A program made the translations under genes and the position numbers. Below are positions 7,643 to 16,970 of a stretch of DNA of 64,000 nucleotides, piece after piece; positions within the stretch are counted from its first letter, which is position 1, and the number at the start of each line of letters is the position of its first letter. The notes below the pieces were generated by a model that searched no databases, was not told where the DNA came from, and worked only from the letters and a program-made list of their open reading frames with translations. The stretch comes from Chromobacterium violaceum ATCC 12472 (GTDB lineage Bacteria > Pseudomonadota > Gammaproteobacteria > Burkholderiales > Chromobacteriaceae). The DNA lies in contig NC_005085.1 in assembly GCF_000007705.1 (NCBI RefSeq), positions 4,535,752-4,599,751 on the forward strand, written 5' to 3'.

Positions 7643-8989
7643 ATGAGCAACCAAGCCTGGCTGGAACGCAGTTTCGCCGCCGTCTGGCATCCCTGCACCC
7701 AGATGAAGCGCCATGAGAGGCTGCCCATCGTGCCGATCGCCTCGGCGGACGGCGTCTGGCTGACCGACTTCGACGGCAAGCGCTACCTGGACGGCGTCAG
7801 CTCCTGGTGGGTGAACCTGTTCGGCCACGGCCATCCGCGCATCAAGCAGGCAGTGCGCAAGCAACTGGACAGCTTGGAGCATGTGATGCTGGCCGGCTTC
7901 ACCCACCGCCCGGTGGTGGAGCTGTCCGAGCGCCTCGCGGCGCTGTCCGGCCTAGGCCACGCCTTCTACGGCTCCGACGGCGCCAGCGCCACCGAAATCG
8001 CGCTGAAGATGAGCTTCCATTACTGGAAGAACGTAGGCCGGCCGCAAAAGACCCGCTTCGTCAGCCTGGAAAACAGCTACCACGGCGAGACCGTCGGCGC
8101 GCTGGCGGTCACCGATGTGCCGCTGTTCTCGTCCACCTACGCCGAGCTGCTGAAGCCGGGCCTGCGCGCGCCATCGCCTGACGCCCGGCAAGCCGTACCA
8201 GGCGAGCGCGCCGCCGACGTCGCGCTGCGCGCCGCCCGCTCGCTGGAAAACCTGCTGGCCAAGCATGGCGGCGAGATCGCAGCGGTGATCGTCGAGCCGC
8301 TGGTCCAGGGCGCCGCCGGCATGGCGATGCACGACCCGATCTACCTGACCGAGCTGCGCCGGCTGTGCGACCAATACCAGGTCCATCTGATCGCGGACGA
8401 AATCGCCGTCGGCTTCGGCCGCACCGGCAGTTTCTTCGCCTATCAGCAGGCCGGCATCACACCGGATTTCCTCTGTCTGTCCAAAGGCATCACCGGCGGC
8501 TTCCTGCCGCTGTCCTGCGTGCTGACCCGCGACGAAATCTACCAGGCCTTCTACCACGACGACGTGGCGCGCGGCTTCCTGCATTCGCACAGCTATACCG
8601 GCAACGCGCTCGCCTGCGCGGCGGCGCTGGCGGTGCTGGACATCTTCGACGACGAAGACGTGCTGGAGGCCAACCGCGTCAAGGCCGAGGGATTCACCCG
8701 GCAAATGCGCCCGCTGGCCGAGCGGCCCGAGATCCGCCATTTCCGCCAGCGCGGCATGATCTGGGCCTTCGACGTCGATACGGCGCGTTCCGACTTTGCA
8801 TTGGCCTATTTTTCGGCCATGCTGAATCGCGGATGCCTGTTGCGGCCGATAGGAAAGTCGGTCTATTTCATGCCGCCGTACACACTGAAATCCGAAGAGA
8901 TGGACTGGCTGGCATCGGCCAGCGTCGACGCGCTGGACGAGGTGCTGGCCGGAGAGAGCGTCGGCGGCGATCCGACCGCGCTGCCCTGA
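7643..8989 (+). CDS. bioA: BioA, adenosylmethionine-8-amino-7-oxononanoate aminotransferase
   Basis: This 448-residue class III PLP aminotransferase makes 7,8-diaminopelargonate (DAPA) in biotin synthesis, using S-adenosylmethionine as amino donor. Family features are WHPCTQM near the N-terminus, YLDGVSSWWVNLFGHGHP, YGSDGASATEIALKM, and the Schiff-base lysine in LSKGITGGFLPLS (about K281). The ATG at 7643 has AGGAG eight bases upstream; a longer frame from 7601 lacks such a site. No other bio gene is adjacent. It is divergent from the pilin gene, so the space 7369-7642 holds both promoters. Confidence 0.95.
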   Translation: MSNQAWLERSFAAVWHPCTQMKRHERLPIVPIASADGVWLTDFDGKRYLDGVSSWWVNLFGHGHPRIKQAVRKQLDSLEHVMLAGFTHRPVVELSERLAALSGLGHAFYGSDGASATEIALKMSFHYWKNVGRPQKTRFVSLENSYHGETVGALAVTDVPLFSSTYAELLKPGLRAPSPDARQAVPGERAADVALRAARSLENLLAKHGGEIAAVIVEPLVQGAAGMAMHDPIYLTELRRLCDQYQVHLIADEIAVGFGRTGSFFAYQQAGITPDFLCLSKGITGGFLPLSCVLTRDEIYQAFYHDDVARGFLHSHSYTGNALACAAALAVLDIFDDEDVLEANRVKAEGFTRQMRPLAERPEIRHFRQRGMIWAFDVDTARSDFALAYFSAMLNRGCLLRPIGKSVYFMPPYTLKSEEMDWLASASVDALDEVLAGESVGGDPTALP

Positions 8990-9071
8990 GCCGGCGGCGT
9001 TCCATTCCCTTCCTTAGCGCCCGTCTCGGAGCCCTGTCCGGATGCCACCACTCGTTTTGCCGAAGAAGGAT

Positions 9072-10574
9072 ATGGACCCGCAACTCGTCGATACCCAGCC
9101 GGCCAGCGTCGCCGCCTGGCTGGAGCGTCTGCCCTACACCGACTTGGCCGAATGCGGCAAGCTGCTCGGCCAGGGCTTGTACCAGCTGGGCCGCGTACCG
9201 ATGGATCCCGGGCAGCGCTACAAGCTGCTCAAGCTCTATCTGAAGGCGCTGGACCGTTATTATCCGCTGCTGGAGAACGAAGCCCAGCACGGCGACGCGG
9301 TCGCCTCGCCCAAAACGCGGCTGCTGGCGGCCATCAGCGTCAAGCTGTTCGCCAACCTGTTCCTGGCCTTCAAGCAAACCCTGCACGAAAAATTCTCCCG
9401 CCATTCGCTGCTGGAGCGCGAACAGCCCAAGCAGGAGCTGCTGCTGTACACGATGATGGCGGCGCGGCAATACCTGAACATCAGCCAGCAAAGCTACTGT
9501 CCGCTGCCAGCCGGCTTCTGGCTGGACTGCCACCAGCTGTACGCGCTGGCGCTGCAGCGCGGCTGGCAGGACAAGTCGCTGGCCGGCGACGACACGCTGG
9601 CCGTCATCTACCGCCAGCTGCTTCTGCTCGGTCTGACCGCCACCAACCGGCTGTCCCCCGCCGACCTGCAATTGGTCAGGCAACTGGCCTACGACCTGGC
9701 GCGACAGGTGACGCTGTTGCCGCTGGCGGACCTGACGGAGGCCCGCCAGGGCTATGTGCTGGACCTGGGCGAGGATGCCCCGCCGCGCTATCTGCCGGCC
9801 AGGCCATCGCCGTCCCAGCCAGGCGCTTACCTGCTCGAACTGGACGGCGCGCTGGCCGCGATGAAACGCAGCCTGGAACAACTGCGCAAGACCGCGGCGG
9901 GCGCCGCCTCTCCGGCGCTGAACGACGAAGTCCAGCTGCTGAGCCATCTGGCCGAGGCATGGCAGCGCCCGCGCCGACGCAAGCATGCCCGGGAATCGGT
10001 CGAGACGGTGGTGGAGATCACCGCCGGCGTGGCCGCCATCTGGCACCGCGCCAACGGCGGCAGCTGGCAGCCCGCCGGCGCCGACCCCGACGAGAACAGC
10101 GCCCACCTGCGCCCGCCGCCCGCCTCCTGCCTGCTGACTGTCGTCAACCAGAGCGAATCTGGCTACCTGCTGCGCGGCCTGCCTCGCGAGCAGCCCTTGC
10201 GCGCCGGCGAGGTGCTGTTGCTGGACCGGCCCGACCAGCCGGGCGAGTCGTGTCTGTGCGCAGTGCGCTGGGTATTGATGCAGCCCTCCGGCAAGGAAGT
10301 GGAATGCGGCGTCGAGACGCTGGGCCCGCTGCCGCAGCCGGTGAGGGCCATGCCCAGCATCACCCACAGCGGCGACAGTTTCCAACGGGGCTTGCGGCTG
10401 CCCGCCAACGGGAGCCGGCCGGCGCTGCTGCTGTTGCCCGGCCGTCCCTTCAGCCAGTTGCGCGAGTTCAGGCTGAGGGACGAAAACGGCGAGCAACTGG
10501 TCCGCGTTTCCAAGCTGCATCAGCAATCCCCCCATTTCCAGCTGATGGAATACCGCCCCAGCGAGCAATTTTGA
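9072..10574 (+). CDS. PilZ-domain protein, putative c-di-GMP receptor
   Basis: This 500-residue soluble protein has no signal or membrane segment. Residues 1-290 are mainly helical and not recognised. The C-terminal region has both PilZ motifs: RKHAR (R303-xxx-R307) and NQSESG (N359-x-S361-xx-G364), the RxxxR and [D/N]xSxxG residues that bind cyclic di-GMP, with about 50 residues between them, which is rather long. The ATG at 9072 follows GAAGGA; a longer frame starts at 9042. It is followed at once by a terminator, so it is monocistronic or co-transcribed with bioA 82 bp upstream. A pilus, flagellar or surface role is inference only. Confidence 0.7.
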   Translation: MDPQLVDTQPASVAAWLERLPYTDLAECGKLLGQGLYQLGRVPMDPGQRYKLLKLYLKALDRYYPLLENEAQHGDAVASPKTRLLAAISVKLFANLFLAFKQTLHEKFSRHSLLEREQPKQELLLYTMMAARQYLNISQQSYCPLPAGFWLDCHQLYALALQRGWQDKSLAGDDTLAVIYRQLLLLGLTATNRLSPADLQLVRQLAYDLARQVTLLPLADLTEARQGYVLDLGEDAPPRYLPARPSPSQPGAYLLELDGALAAMKRSLEQLRKTAAGAASPALNDEVQLLSHLAEAWQRPRRRKHARESVETVVEITAGVAAIWHRANGGSWQPAGADPDENSAHLRPPPASCLLTVVNQSESGYLLRGLPREQPLRAGEVLLLDRPDQPGESCLCAVRWVLMQPSGKEVECGVETLGPLPQPVRAMPSITHSGDSFQRGLRLPANGSRPALLLLPGRPFSQLREFRLRDENGEQLVRVSKLHQQSPHFQLMEYRPSEQF

Positions 10575-10598
10575 CCTGGCGCAAGCGCCGGGCTTTTT
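10575..10598 (+). terminator. Terminator after the PilZ gene
   Basis: CCTGGCGC and GCGCCGGG pair (one G-U) around AA and are followed by CTTTTTC. Confidence 0.8.
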
Positions 10599-10649
10599 CA
10601 GTTACACTGCCCTCTCTATAATTATTCGCTTTCATAGAGAGGTCCGTTG

Positions 10650-11768
10650 ATGCACTCGGTGATTCACGCTTCAGACCGCATCGTGGTCAAGGTAGGCTCC
10701 AGCCTGGTAACCAACGACGGCAGGGGGCTGGACCTGAACGCGCTGGCGCGCTGGGCGGAGGAAGTTGCCGAACTGAAACGCCGCGGCAAGCAGGTGGTGC
10801 TGGTCTCCAGCGGCGCCATCGCCGAAGGCTGCCAGCGCCTGGGCTGGACGGTGCGCCCGAAGGGCGTGCATGAGCTGCAGGCCGCAGCCGCCGTCGGCCA
10901 GATGGGCCTGTGCCAGGCCTACGAGAGCGCGTTCCGCTCCTTCGGCCTGCGCACCGCGCAGATCCTGCTGACCCACGAAGACCTGGCCGACCGCACCCGC
11001 TACCTGAACGCCCGCTCCACGCTGACCAGCCTGCTGAATCTGAACGTGGTGCCCATCATCAACGAGAATGACACCGTGGCCACCAGCGAAATCCGCTTCG
11101 GCGACAACGACACGCTGGGCGCGCTGGTGACCAACCTGATCGAAGCCGACGCCCTGGTGATCCTGACCGACCAGCGCGGACTCTACAGCGCCGACCCGCG
11201 CAAGCATCCCGACGCCGAGTTCATCCACCAGGCCGAAGCCGGCGACGAGCGCCTGGAGGACATGGCCGGCGGCGCCGGTTCCAGCGTCGGCACCGGCGGC
11301 ATGATCACCAAGATCCTGGCCGCCAAGCGCGCCGCCCGCAGCGGCGCCGCCACCGTGATCGCCAGCGGCCGCGAACCCCATGTGCTGTCTCGGCTGGCCG
11401 ACGGCGAAGCCATCGGCACCCAGCTGGTCGCCGCCACCAACCGCATGGCCGCCCGCAAGCAGTGGCTGGCCGACCACCTGAAGCTGGCCGGCCGCCTGCT
11501 GCTGGACGACGGCGCCGCGCTGGCGATACGCGAGCGCGGCACCAGCCTGCTGCCGGTGGGCGTCAGCGCGGTGGAAGGCGATTTCCTGCGCGGCGAGGCG
11601 GTGGCCTGCGTCGACGCGGCGGGGCACGAGGTGGCGCGCGGCCTGGTCAACTACAGCTCGGACGAAGCGCGTCAGATCATGCGCAAAAGCACGCGCGAGA
11701 TCGAAGCCGCGCTCGGTTACATCGTAGAACCGGAGTTGATCCACCGGGACAATATGGTCGCGCTCTGA
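10650..11768 (+). CDS. proB: ProB, glutamate 5-kinase
   Basis: This 372-residue enzyme phosphorylates L-glutamate with ATP in the first step of proline synthesis. The amino-acid kinase domain shows [11 protein letters not shown] at the N-terminus, VSSGAIAEG, and [23 protein letters not shown] in the glutamate site. A PUA domain occupies about residues 280-372. The ATG at 10650 has an AGAGAGG ribosome site; a TTG directly before it is an unlikely alternative. proA is not adjacent. It has its own terminator at 11801. Confidence 0.97.
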   Translation: MHSVIHASDRIVVKVGSSLVTNDGRGLDLNALARWAEEVAELKRRGKQVVLVSSGAIAEGCQRLGWTVRPKGVHELQAAAAVGQMGLCQAYESAFRSFGLRTAQILLTHEDLADRTRYLNARSTLTSLLNLNVVPIINENDTVATSEIRFGDNDTLGALVTNLIEADALVILTDQRGLYSADPRKHPDAEFIHQAEAGDERLEDMAGGAGSSVGTGGMITKILAAKRAARSGAATVIASGREPHVLSRLADGEAIGTQLVAATNRMAARKQWLADHLKLAGRLLLDDGAALAIRERGTSLLPVGVSAVEGDFLRGEAVACVDAAGHEVARGLVNYSSDEARQIMRKSTREIEAALGYIVEPELIHRDNMVAL

Positions 11769-11800
11769 GTCATCGCCGCCAGCGGCAAACGTTTTTCCCG

Positions 11801-11827
11801 ACCCCTGCCCGGCAGGGGTTAGTTTTT
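11801..11827 (+). terminator. Terminator after proB
   Basis: ACCCCTGCC and GGCAGGGGT form a tight hairpin followed by TAGTTTTT. Confidence 0.85.
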
Positions 11828-11861
11828 GCAACGCCAAATAATCAATTAGGATTTTCCGTAT

Positions 11862-12935
11862 ATGAACAAGATCGCCCTGGCCGCCTTGTTGGCGGTGGCC
11901 TGCGGTTCGGCCGCAGCCGAAGACGTGCTGCACATCTACAACTGGAACAACGCGCTGTCGCCTGACACCGCCAAGCGCTTCGAGCAGTCGTGCAAGTGCA
12001 AGCTGGTGCAGGACTACTACGGCGACAACGAAGAGATGCTGGCCAAGCTGGCCGCCGGAGCCAAGGGCTACGACATGGTGTTTCCCACCGCTTTCGCGGT
12101 GAACACGCTGCTGAAACAGGGCAAGCTGCAGCCGCTGGACAAGAGCAGGCTGCCCAACTGGAAGAACCTGAACAGCGGCTATCTGGCGCTGAACCAGCCC
12201 TTCGACCCCGGCAACCGCTACGCCGCGCCGACCGTGGTGTCGCTGACGCTGATCGGCTACAACGCCACCCAGCTGAAGAAGGCCGGCGTCGAGGGCAAGT
12301 CCAACAGCTGGGCGCTGGTATTCGACCCCGCGCTGCTGGCCAAGATCAAGGGCAAGGTCACCGTGCTGGACAGCCAGCGCGAACTGATGGCCGCCGCGCT
12401 GATGTATCTGGGCAAGGACGCCAACTCCACCAACCCGGCCGACTGGAAGGCCGCGGCGGAAACCATACGCAAGGCCAAGCCGTACTGGGCGGCGTTCAAC
12501 AACCAGAGCTACATCAAGGAGCTGACCGTCGGCAACATCTGGGTGGCGCTGGGCTATTCCAACGACCTTTTCCAGGCCCAGCAGGACGCGAAGAACGCCA
12601 AGCGGCCGTTCGAGCTCGCCTACCGCCCGCAGCAGGAAGGCAATGTGCTGGCCATCGACAACATGACCATCCTGAAGGACGCGCCGCGGCCGGACCTGGC
12701 GCACAAGTTCATCAACTTCATGCTGGACGGCAAAAACGCGTCGGAAATCTCCAACCAGATCGGCGCGACCAATCCGGTGAAGGCGGCCGAAGCCTTCTTC
12801 AAGCCGCAGATCAAGGCCAATCCGGTGATCATGCTGGATCCGTCCAAGGGCAAGTACGTGGCGCTGAAGGATCTGGACGTGAAGTCCCGCCGCGAGCTGA
12901 ACCGCCTGTGGTCGCAAGTGAAGATCGGCCGCTGA
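11862..12935 (+). CDS. Periplasmic polyamine-type ABC transporter substrate-binding protein (PotD/PotF family)
   Basis: This 357-residue secreted protein has a signal peptide ending near AAA/EDVLH. It then shows the typical PotD/PotF opening LHIYNWNNALSPDTAKRFE, the GYDMVFPTAFAVNTL segment, and the YRPQQEG-N domain hinge. The family binds putrescine or spermidine for an ABC importer. No permease or ATPase gene is nearby, so it is an orphan component whose partners are elsewhere. Ligand identity (putrescine, spermidine or another amine) is not decided. It sits between two strong terminators and is therefore monocistronic. Confidence 0.87.
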   Translation: MNKIALAALLAVACGSAAAEDVLHIYNWNNALSPDTAKRFEQSCKCKLVQDYYGDNEEMLAKLAAGAKGYDMVFPTAFAVNTLLKQGKLQPLDKSRLPNWKNLNSGYLALNQPFDPGNRYAAPTVVSLTLIGYNATQLKKAGVEGKSNSWALVFDPALLAKIKGKVTVLDSQRELMAAALMYLGKDANSTNPADWKAAAETIRKAKPYWAAFNNQSYIKELTVGNIWVALGYSNDLFQAQQDAKNAKRPFELAYRPQQEGNVLAIDNMTILKDAPRPDLAHKFINFMLDGKNASEISNQIGATNPVKAAEAFFKPQIKANPVIMLDPSKGKYVALKDLDVKSRRELNRLWSQVKIGR

Positions 12936-12947
12936 GCGGCCGCCTGA

Positions 12948-12980
12948 TGAAAAACGCCGGCAACCCGCCGGCGTTTTTCA
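12948..12980. terminator. Bidirectional terminator
   Basis: Perfect 13-base arms (TGAAAAACGCCGG at 12948-12960 and its complement at 12968-12980) form a hairpin with A- and T-runs. It serves the binding-protein gene and the converging nucleotidyltransferase gene, whose last codons overlap it. Confidence 0.92.
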
Positions 12981-13562
12981 TTCCAGGACCACCGTCACCC
13001 GGGGCCAGCGCGCCTGGTAGCGCTTCTGCGCCACCCGCTGGCGGTAAATCTCCAGGCTGGCCCTGGCCGGGTTGCGGCGCACCGTCATGGCGAACAGGTC
13101 GTCCAGCCCGAAAGGCGCGATGATGCGCAGGCTGTCGTCGGCGTTCAGCGCGACGCCGACCGCGGTCGCGTACTCCGGCCAGGTCGCCAGTGCCGCCTCC
13201 AGCGACGGCAAGGGCTCGACCGGGTAGCCGAAACGATCGGCAAACCACAGATGCACCGCCGCCTGATTGGTCACCTCCCAAGGCAGGTCGGGATGGACGG
13301 ACGCCAGCCGGCGCTGCAGCGCGGCCTCGCGATCGGGCGACAGGTTTTCGGCGTCGAAATAGACCAGATCGAGATCGGACAAGGCAGAAGGCTCGGACGC
13401 GAAGCCATGCAGCGCGTCCCACACCAGGCCGCGCACCGCGCCGGCGCCGATGCACCAGTCGGAAAGGCCCAGCGCCCTGGCCGCGCGCAAGGCGCGCATC
13501 AGCCAGGGCGAGGCCAGAACCAGTCCGCTCAGCTGTTGTTCGAGGCGGCCCTCACTCGGCAT
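12978..13562 (-). CDS. Nucleotidyltransferase family protein (DUF925 / NTP_transf_6 type)
   Basis: This 194-residue protein resembles the DUF925 nucleotidyltransferase-like family. CIGAGAVRGLVWDALHG is followed by LSDLDLVYFDAE, giving the G-x-R and D-x-D type residues of the nucleotidyltransferase fold. Then comes PWEVTNQAAVHLWF and a C-terminal PFGLDDLFAMTVRRNP. Family substrates are unknown. Its start overlaps the end of the upstream membrane protein gene by 11 bp, so they form an operon. The stop lies inside the shared terminator. Confidence 0.8.
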   Translation of the reverse strand: MPSEGRLEQQLSGLVLASPWLMRALRAARALGLSDWCIGAGAVRGLVWDALHGFASEPSALSDLDLVYFDAENLSPDREAALQRRLASVHPDLPWEVTNQAAVHLWFADRFGYPVEPLPSLEAALATWPEYATAVGVALNADDSLRIIAPFGLDDLFAMTVRRNPARASLEIYRQRVAQKRYQARWPRVTVVLE

Positions 13563-13968
13563 CGCGCGGATGGCCGGCCTCTTCGCGGCGGAATTCCACC
13601 GCGCGCATGATCGCGTAGGCCAGCATCGCGCACAGGAAGAACAGCAGCACCACCCAGGCGATGGACTGCAGCGTGCTGATGAAGGCCTGGAACAGCTCCA
13701 GCAGCCAGCGCTCGCCGCTCAGCTGCAGCTGGGTCGTGCCCTTGCCCGGCGCCGGCGGCAGGTACTGCTGCAGCGACCACTGGCGCACGCCGCCGGAAAT
13801 GCCGCTGACCACGATGGCGAAGAACACGTACTTGCGCCAGGCGTCGGCCAGGTCCTGTCCCAGCGTGCGGCCGAGTATCTTGCCGACGGCAGGATCGAAG
13901 AAGCGGGCTGCTGCGCCGGCGGTAAGCACCACCACGGCCAGGATGGTAATGAACAACACGTAGAACAT
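13552..13968 (-). CDS. Small membrane protein of unknown function
   Basis: This 138-residue protein has a hydrophobic segment at residues 2-20, a probable second at about 48-60, and a third at about 98-122, with a charged tail ending REEAGHPRDAE. I do not recognise the family. It overlaps the following nucleotidyltransferase gene by 11 bp and is likely co-transcribed with it. Confidence 0.75.
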   Translation of the reverse strand: MFYVLFITILAVVVLTAGAAARFFDPAVGKILGRTLGQDLADAWRKYVFFAIVVSGISGGVRQWSLQQYLPPAPGKGTTQLQLSGERWLLELFQAFISTLQSIAWVVLLFFLCAMLAYAIMRAVEFRREEAGHPRDAE

Positions 13969-14080
13969 GATGGCTTGCTCGATCGGGAAACACTGTCATT
14001 GTACGCGCAATGCATGCGCTCCACCCGACCAGCCTTTGCGCGCGGACAAGCATGACCGCCTTCCGCCGCATGCCGGGCGC

Positions 14081-14103
14081 GAAAACGGCCCCGCCGGGCC
14101 GTT
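14081..14103 (-). terminator. Terminator after ruvB
   Basis: On the minus strand AACGGCCC and GGGCCGTT pair around four bases and are followed by TTC. The T-run is short. Confidence 0.6.
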
Positions 14104-14125
14104 CAACAAATCATATGGCGGGTGC

Positions 14126-15163
<1,038 letters not shown>

Positions 15164-15253
15164 CGGGGACTCTTGAAAGATGAATCTTGCTGCCGACATT
15201 CTAACACCACGCTATACTCGCCGCTGGCCGCGCGACACGCGGCCGCAAGCTTA

Positions 15254-15396
15254 CGTCTTCGGGGCGGGGTGCAACTCCCCACCGGCGGTATGGCGCGCAA
15301 GCGCCGAGCCCGCGAGCGCCTTTGCCTGACGGCAAAGGGTCAGCAGATCTGGTGAAACGCCAGAGCCGACGGTAATAGTCCGGATGAGAGAAGACG
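15254..15396 (+). ncRNA. FMN riboswitch (RFN element)
   Basis: The conserved RFN core is visible: CGTCTTCGGGGCGGGGTG, CTCCCCACCGGCGGTA, GTCAGCAGATCTGGTG, CCAGAGCCGACGGTAATAGT and CCGGATGAGAGAAGACG. The ends pair to form P1 (CGTCTTC with GAAGACG). It lies 135 bp upstream of ribB and on its strand. FMN binding would turn off ribB-ribE. Close to the gene, CTCAA (15503-15507) and TTGAG (15516-15520) can pair over the ribosome site region, pointing to translational control. Confidence 0.95.
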
Positions 15397-15530
15397 ACGC
15401 CAGCTCCCGCCGCGCCCGCGGCCGGAGGCACGTGTCGTATCCGCGCGGTTTCCCGCGCCGGATGGCTTTGCGCTATCCGCTTCAAGCCCGAGGGACGTGT
15501 TTCTCAATCTTGTTTTTGAGGACCGTTTCC

Positions 15531-16163
15531 ATGAACGCCAACACCGACATCCTATCCCTGCGCGTCCACGCCGCGCTGGACGCCTTGCGCCGCGGCCTGC
15601 CGGTCATCGTCGCCGACGACGCCGACCGCGAGAACGAGGCCGACCTGATCCTGGCCGCCGACACGCTCACCGTGCCCGAAATGGCGCGGATGATCCGCGA
15701 CGGCAGCGGCATCGTCTGCCTGTGCCTCACGCCGGAGCGCGCCGAACGGCTGCAGTTGCCGCCGATGGCCGCCGAGAACGGCAGCCGCTACGGCACCGCC
15801 TTCACCGTCGCCATCGAGGCAGCCCAAGGCGTCACCACCGGCGTGTCCGCAGCCGACCGCACCACCACCATCCGCGCCGCCATCCATCCCGACGCCAAGC
15901 CCGGCGACCTGGTGCGGCCCGGCCACGTCTATCCCATCGTCGCCCGCGCCGGCGGCGTGCGCGAGCGCCGCGGCCACACCGAGGCCTCGGTGGAGCTGGC
16001 GCGGCTGGCCGGCTTCAGCCCGGCCGGCGTGCTGTGCGAGCTGATGAACCCGGACGGCACGATGATGCGCGGCCAGCAAGTGCAGGATTACGCCGAGCGC
16101 CACGATCTGCCGCAGCTGTCGGTCGCCGAGCTGGCCGAATGGCTGCAGCGCGAACCGGCTTGA
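15531..16163 (+). CDS. ribB: RibB, 3,4-dihydroxy-2-butanone 4-phosphate synthase
   Basis: This 210-residue enzyme converts ribulose 5-phosphate into the four-carbon unit of riboflavin. Motifs are [16 protein letters not shown] (acidic metal and substrate loop), [56 protein letters not shown], and [16 protein letters not shown] near the end. There is no GTP cyclohydrolase II domain, so this is the stand-alone form. The ATG at 15531 follows TTGAGGA. It starts an FMN-riboswitch operon with ribE 11 bp downstream. Confidence 0.96.
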   Translation: MNANTDILSLRVHAALDALRRGLPVIVADDADRENEADLILAADTLTVPEMARMIRDGSGIVCLCLTPERAERLQLPPMAAENGSRYGTAFTVAIEAAQGVTTGVSAADRTTTIRAAIHPDAKPGDLVRPGHVYPIVARAGGVRERRGHTEASVELARLAGFSPAGVLCELMNPDGTMMRGQQVQDYAERHDLPQLSVAELAEWLQREPA

Positions 16164-16174
16164 GGAGGCGCGAC

Positions 16175-16885
16175 ATGTTCACCGGCATCACCCAGGCCGT
16201 CGGCCGCATCGCCGCCATCTCCGAAGGCGAAGCCAGCCGCCGCGTCGCCATCGACTTCCCGGACGGCTTCTGCGCCGGCCTCGCCCAAGGCTGCAGCGTT
16301 TCCATCGACGGCGCCTGCCTGACCGTGGCCGCGCCGCCGCGGGGCGAGCGCGCCGAGTTCGACCTGATCCTGCCGACGCTGGTCACCAGCACGCTGGCCG
16401 CGTGCCGCGTCGGCGACGCGGTCAACGCCGAGCGCGCGCTGCGCGACGGCGCCGAGATCGGCGGCCACGCGCTGTCCGGCCACGTCGACTATCAAGCCGT
16501 GGTCGAGCAGCGCAAGGAATGCGGCGACAACCTGTGCCTGCGGCTGTCGGTGCCGGCCGGCGCGCTGCGCTACCTGTTCGCCAAGGGCTACGCGGCGCTG
16601 GACGGCGTCAGCCTGACCATCGCCGACATCGACAAGCAGGCCGGCTGGATCGAAGTGTGGCTGATCCCGGAAACCCGCCGCGCCACCTCGCTCGGCGCCA
16701 AGCAACCCGGCTGCCGGCTGAACCTGGAAATCGAGCGCGACACCCAGGTGCTGGTCGACACCATGCGCGAAGCGCTGGAGGACAAGCTGGCGGCCTTGAT
16801 GCCGCTGCTCGCGCCCAGGCTGGACGAACTGGCACCCGCGCTGTTGCCGGCGGCCCGCCGCCAGCCGGCGCTGGCCGCGCGCTGA
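16175..16885 (+). CDS. ribE: Riboflavin synthase alpha chain
   Basis: This 236-residue enzyme dismutates two 6,7-dimethyl-8-ribityllumazines to riboflavin. Two homologous lumazine-binding halves are visible: MFTGITQAVG with IDGACLTV, then GGHALSGHVD with LDGVSLTI. The IDGACLTV motif has Asp where most enzymes have Asn, and the C-terminus has an extra roughly 25-residue Ala/Pro/Leu-rich tail. Both are small departures from the family; a lumazine-binding paralogue is therefore possible. A GAGGAGG ribosome site precedes the ATG at 16175. It shares the FMN-riboswitch transcript with ribB. The ribH and ribA genes are not here. Confidence 0.88.
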   Translation: MFTGITQAVGRIAAISEGEASRRVAIDFPDGFCAGLAQGCSVSIDGACLTVAAPPRGERAEFDLILPTLVTSTLAACRVGDAVNAERALRDGAEIGGHALSGHVDYQAVVEQRKECGDNLCLRLSVPAGALRYLFAKGYAALDGVSLTIADIDKQAGWIEVWLIPETRRATSLGAKQPGCRLNLEIERDTQVLVDTMREALEDKLAALMPLLAPRLDELAPALLPAARRQPALAAR

Positions 16886-16928
16886 CCGCAGGCGGCGGCG
16901 AACCAATCGGCCTCCCGCCTGTCTGCTG

Positions 16929-16962
16929 AACAGGGGCGCATCCGCGCCCCTGTTCCACTTTC
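16929..16962 (+). terminator. Hairpin after ribE
   Basis: AACAGGGGCG and CGCCCCTGTT form a ten-base stem with a six-base loop, followed by CCACTTT. The T-run is weak, so it may only partly separate ribE from the kinase gene starting at 16971. Confidence 0.55.
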
Positions 16963-16970
16963 ATGACGCC

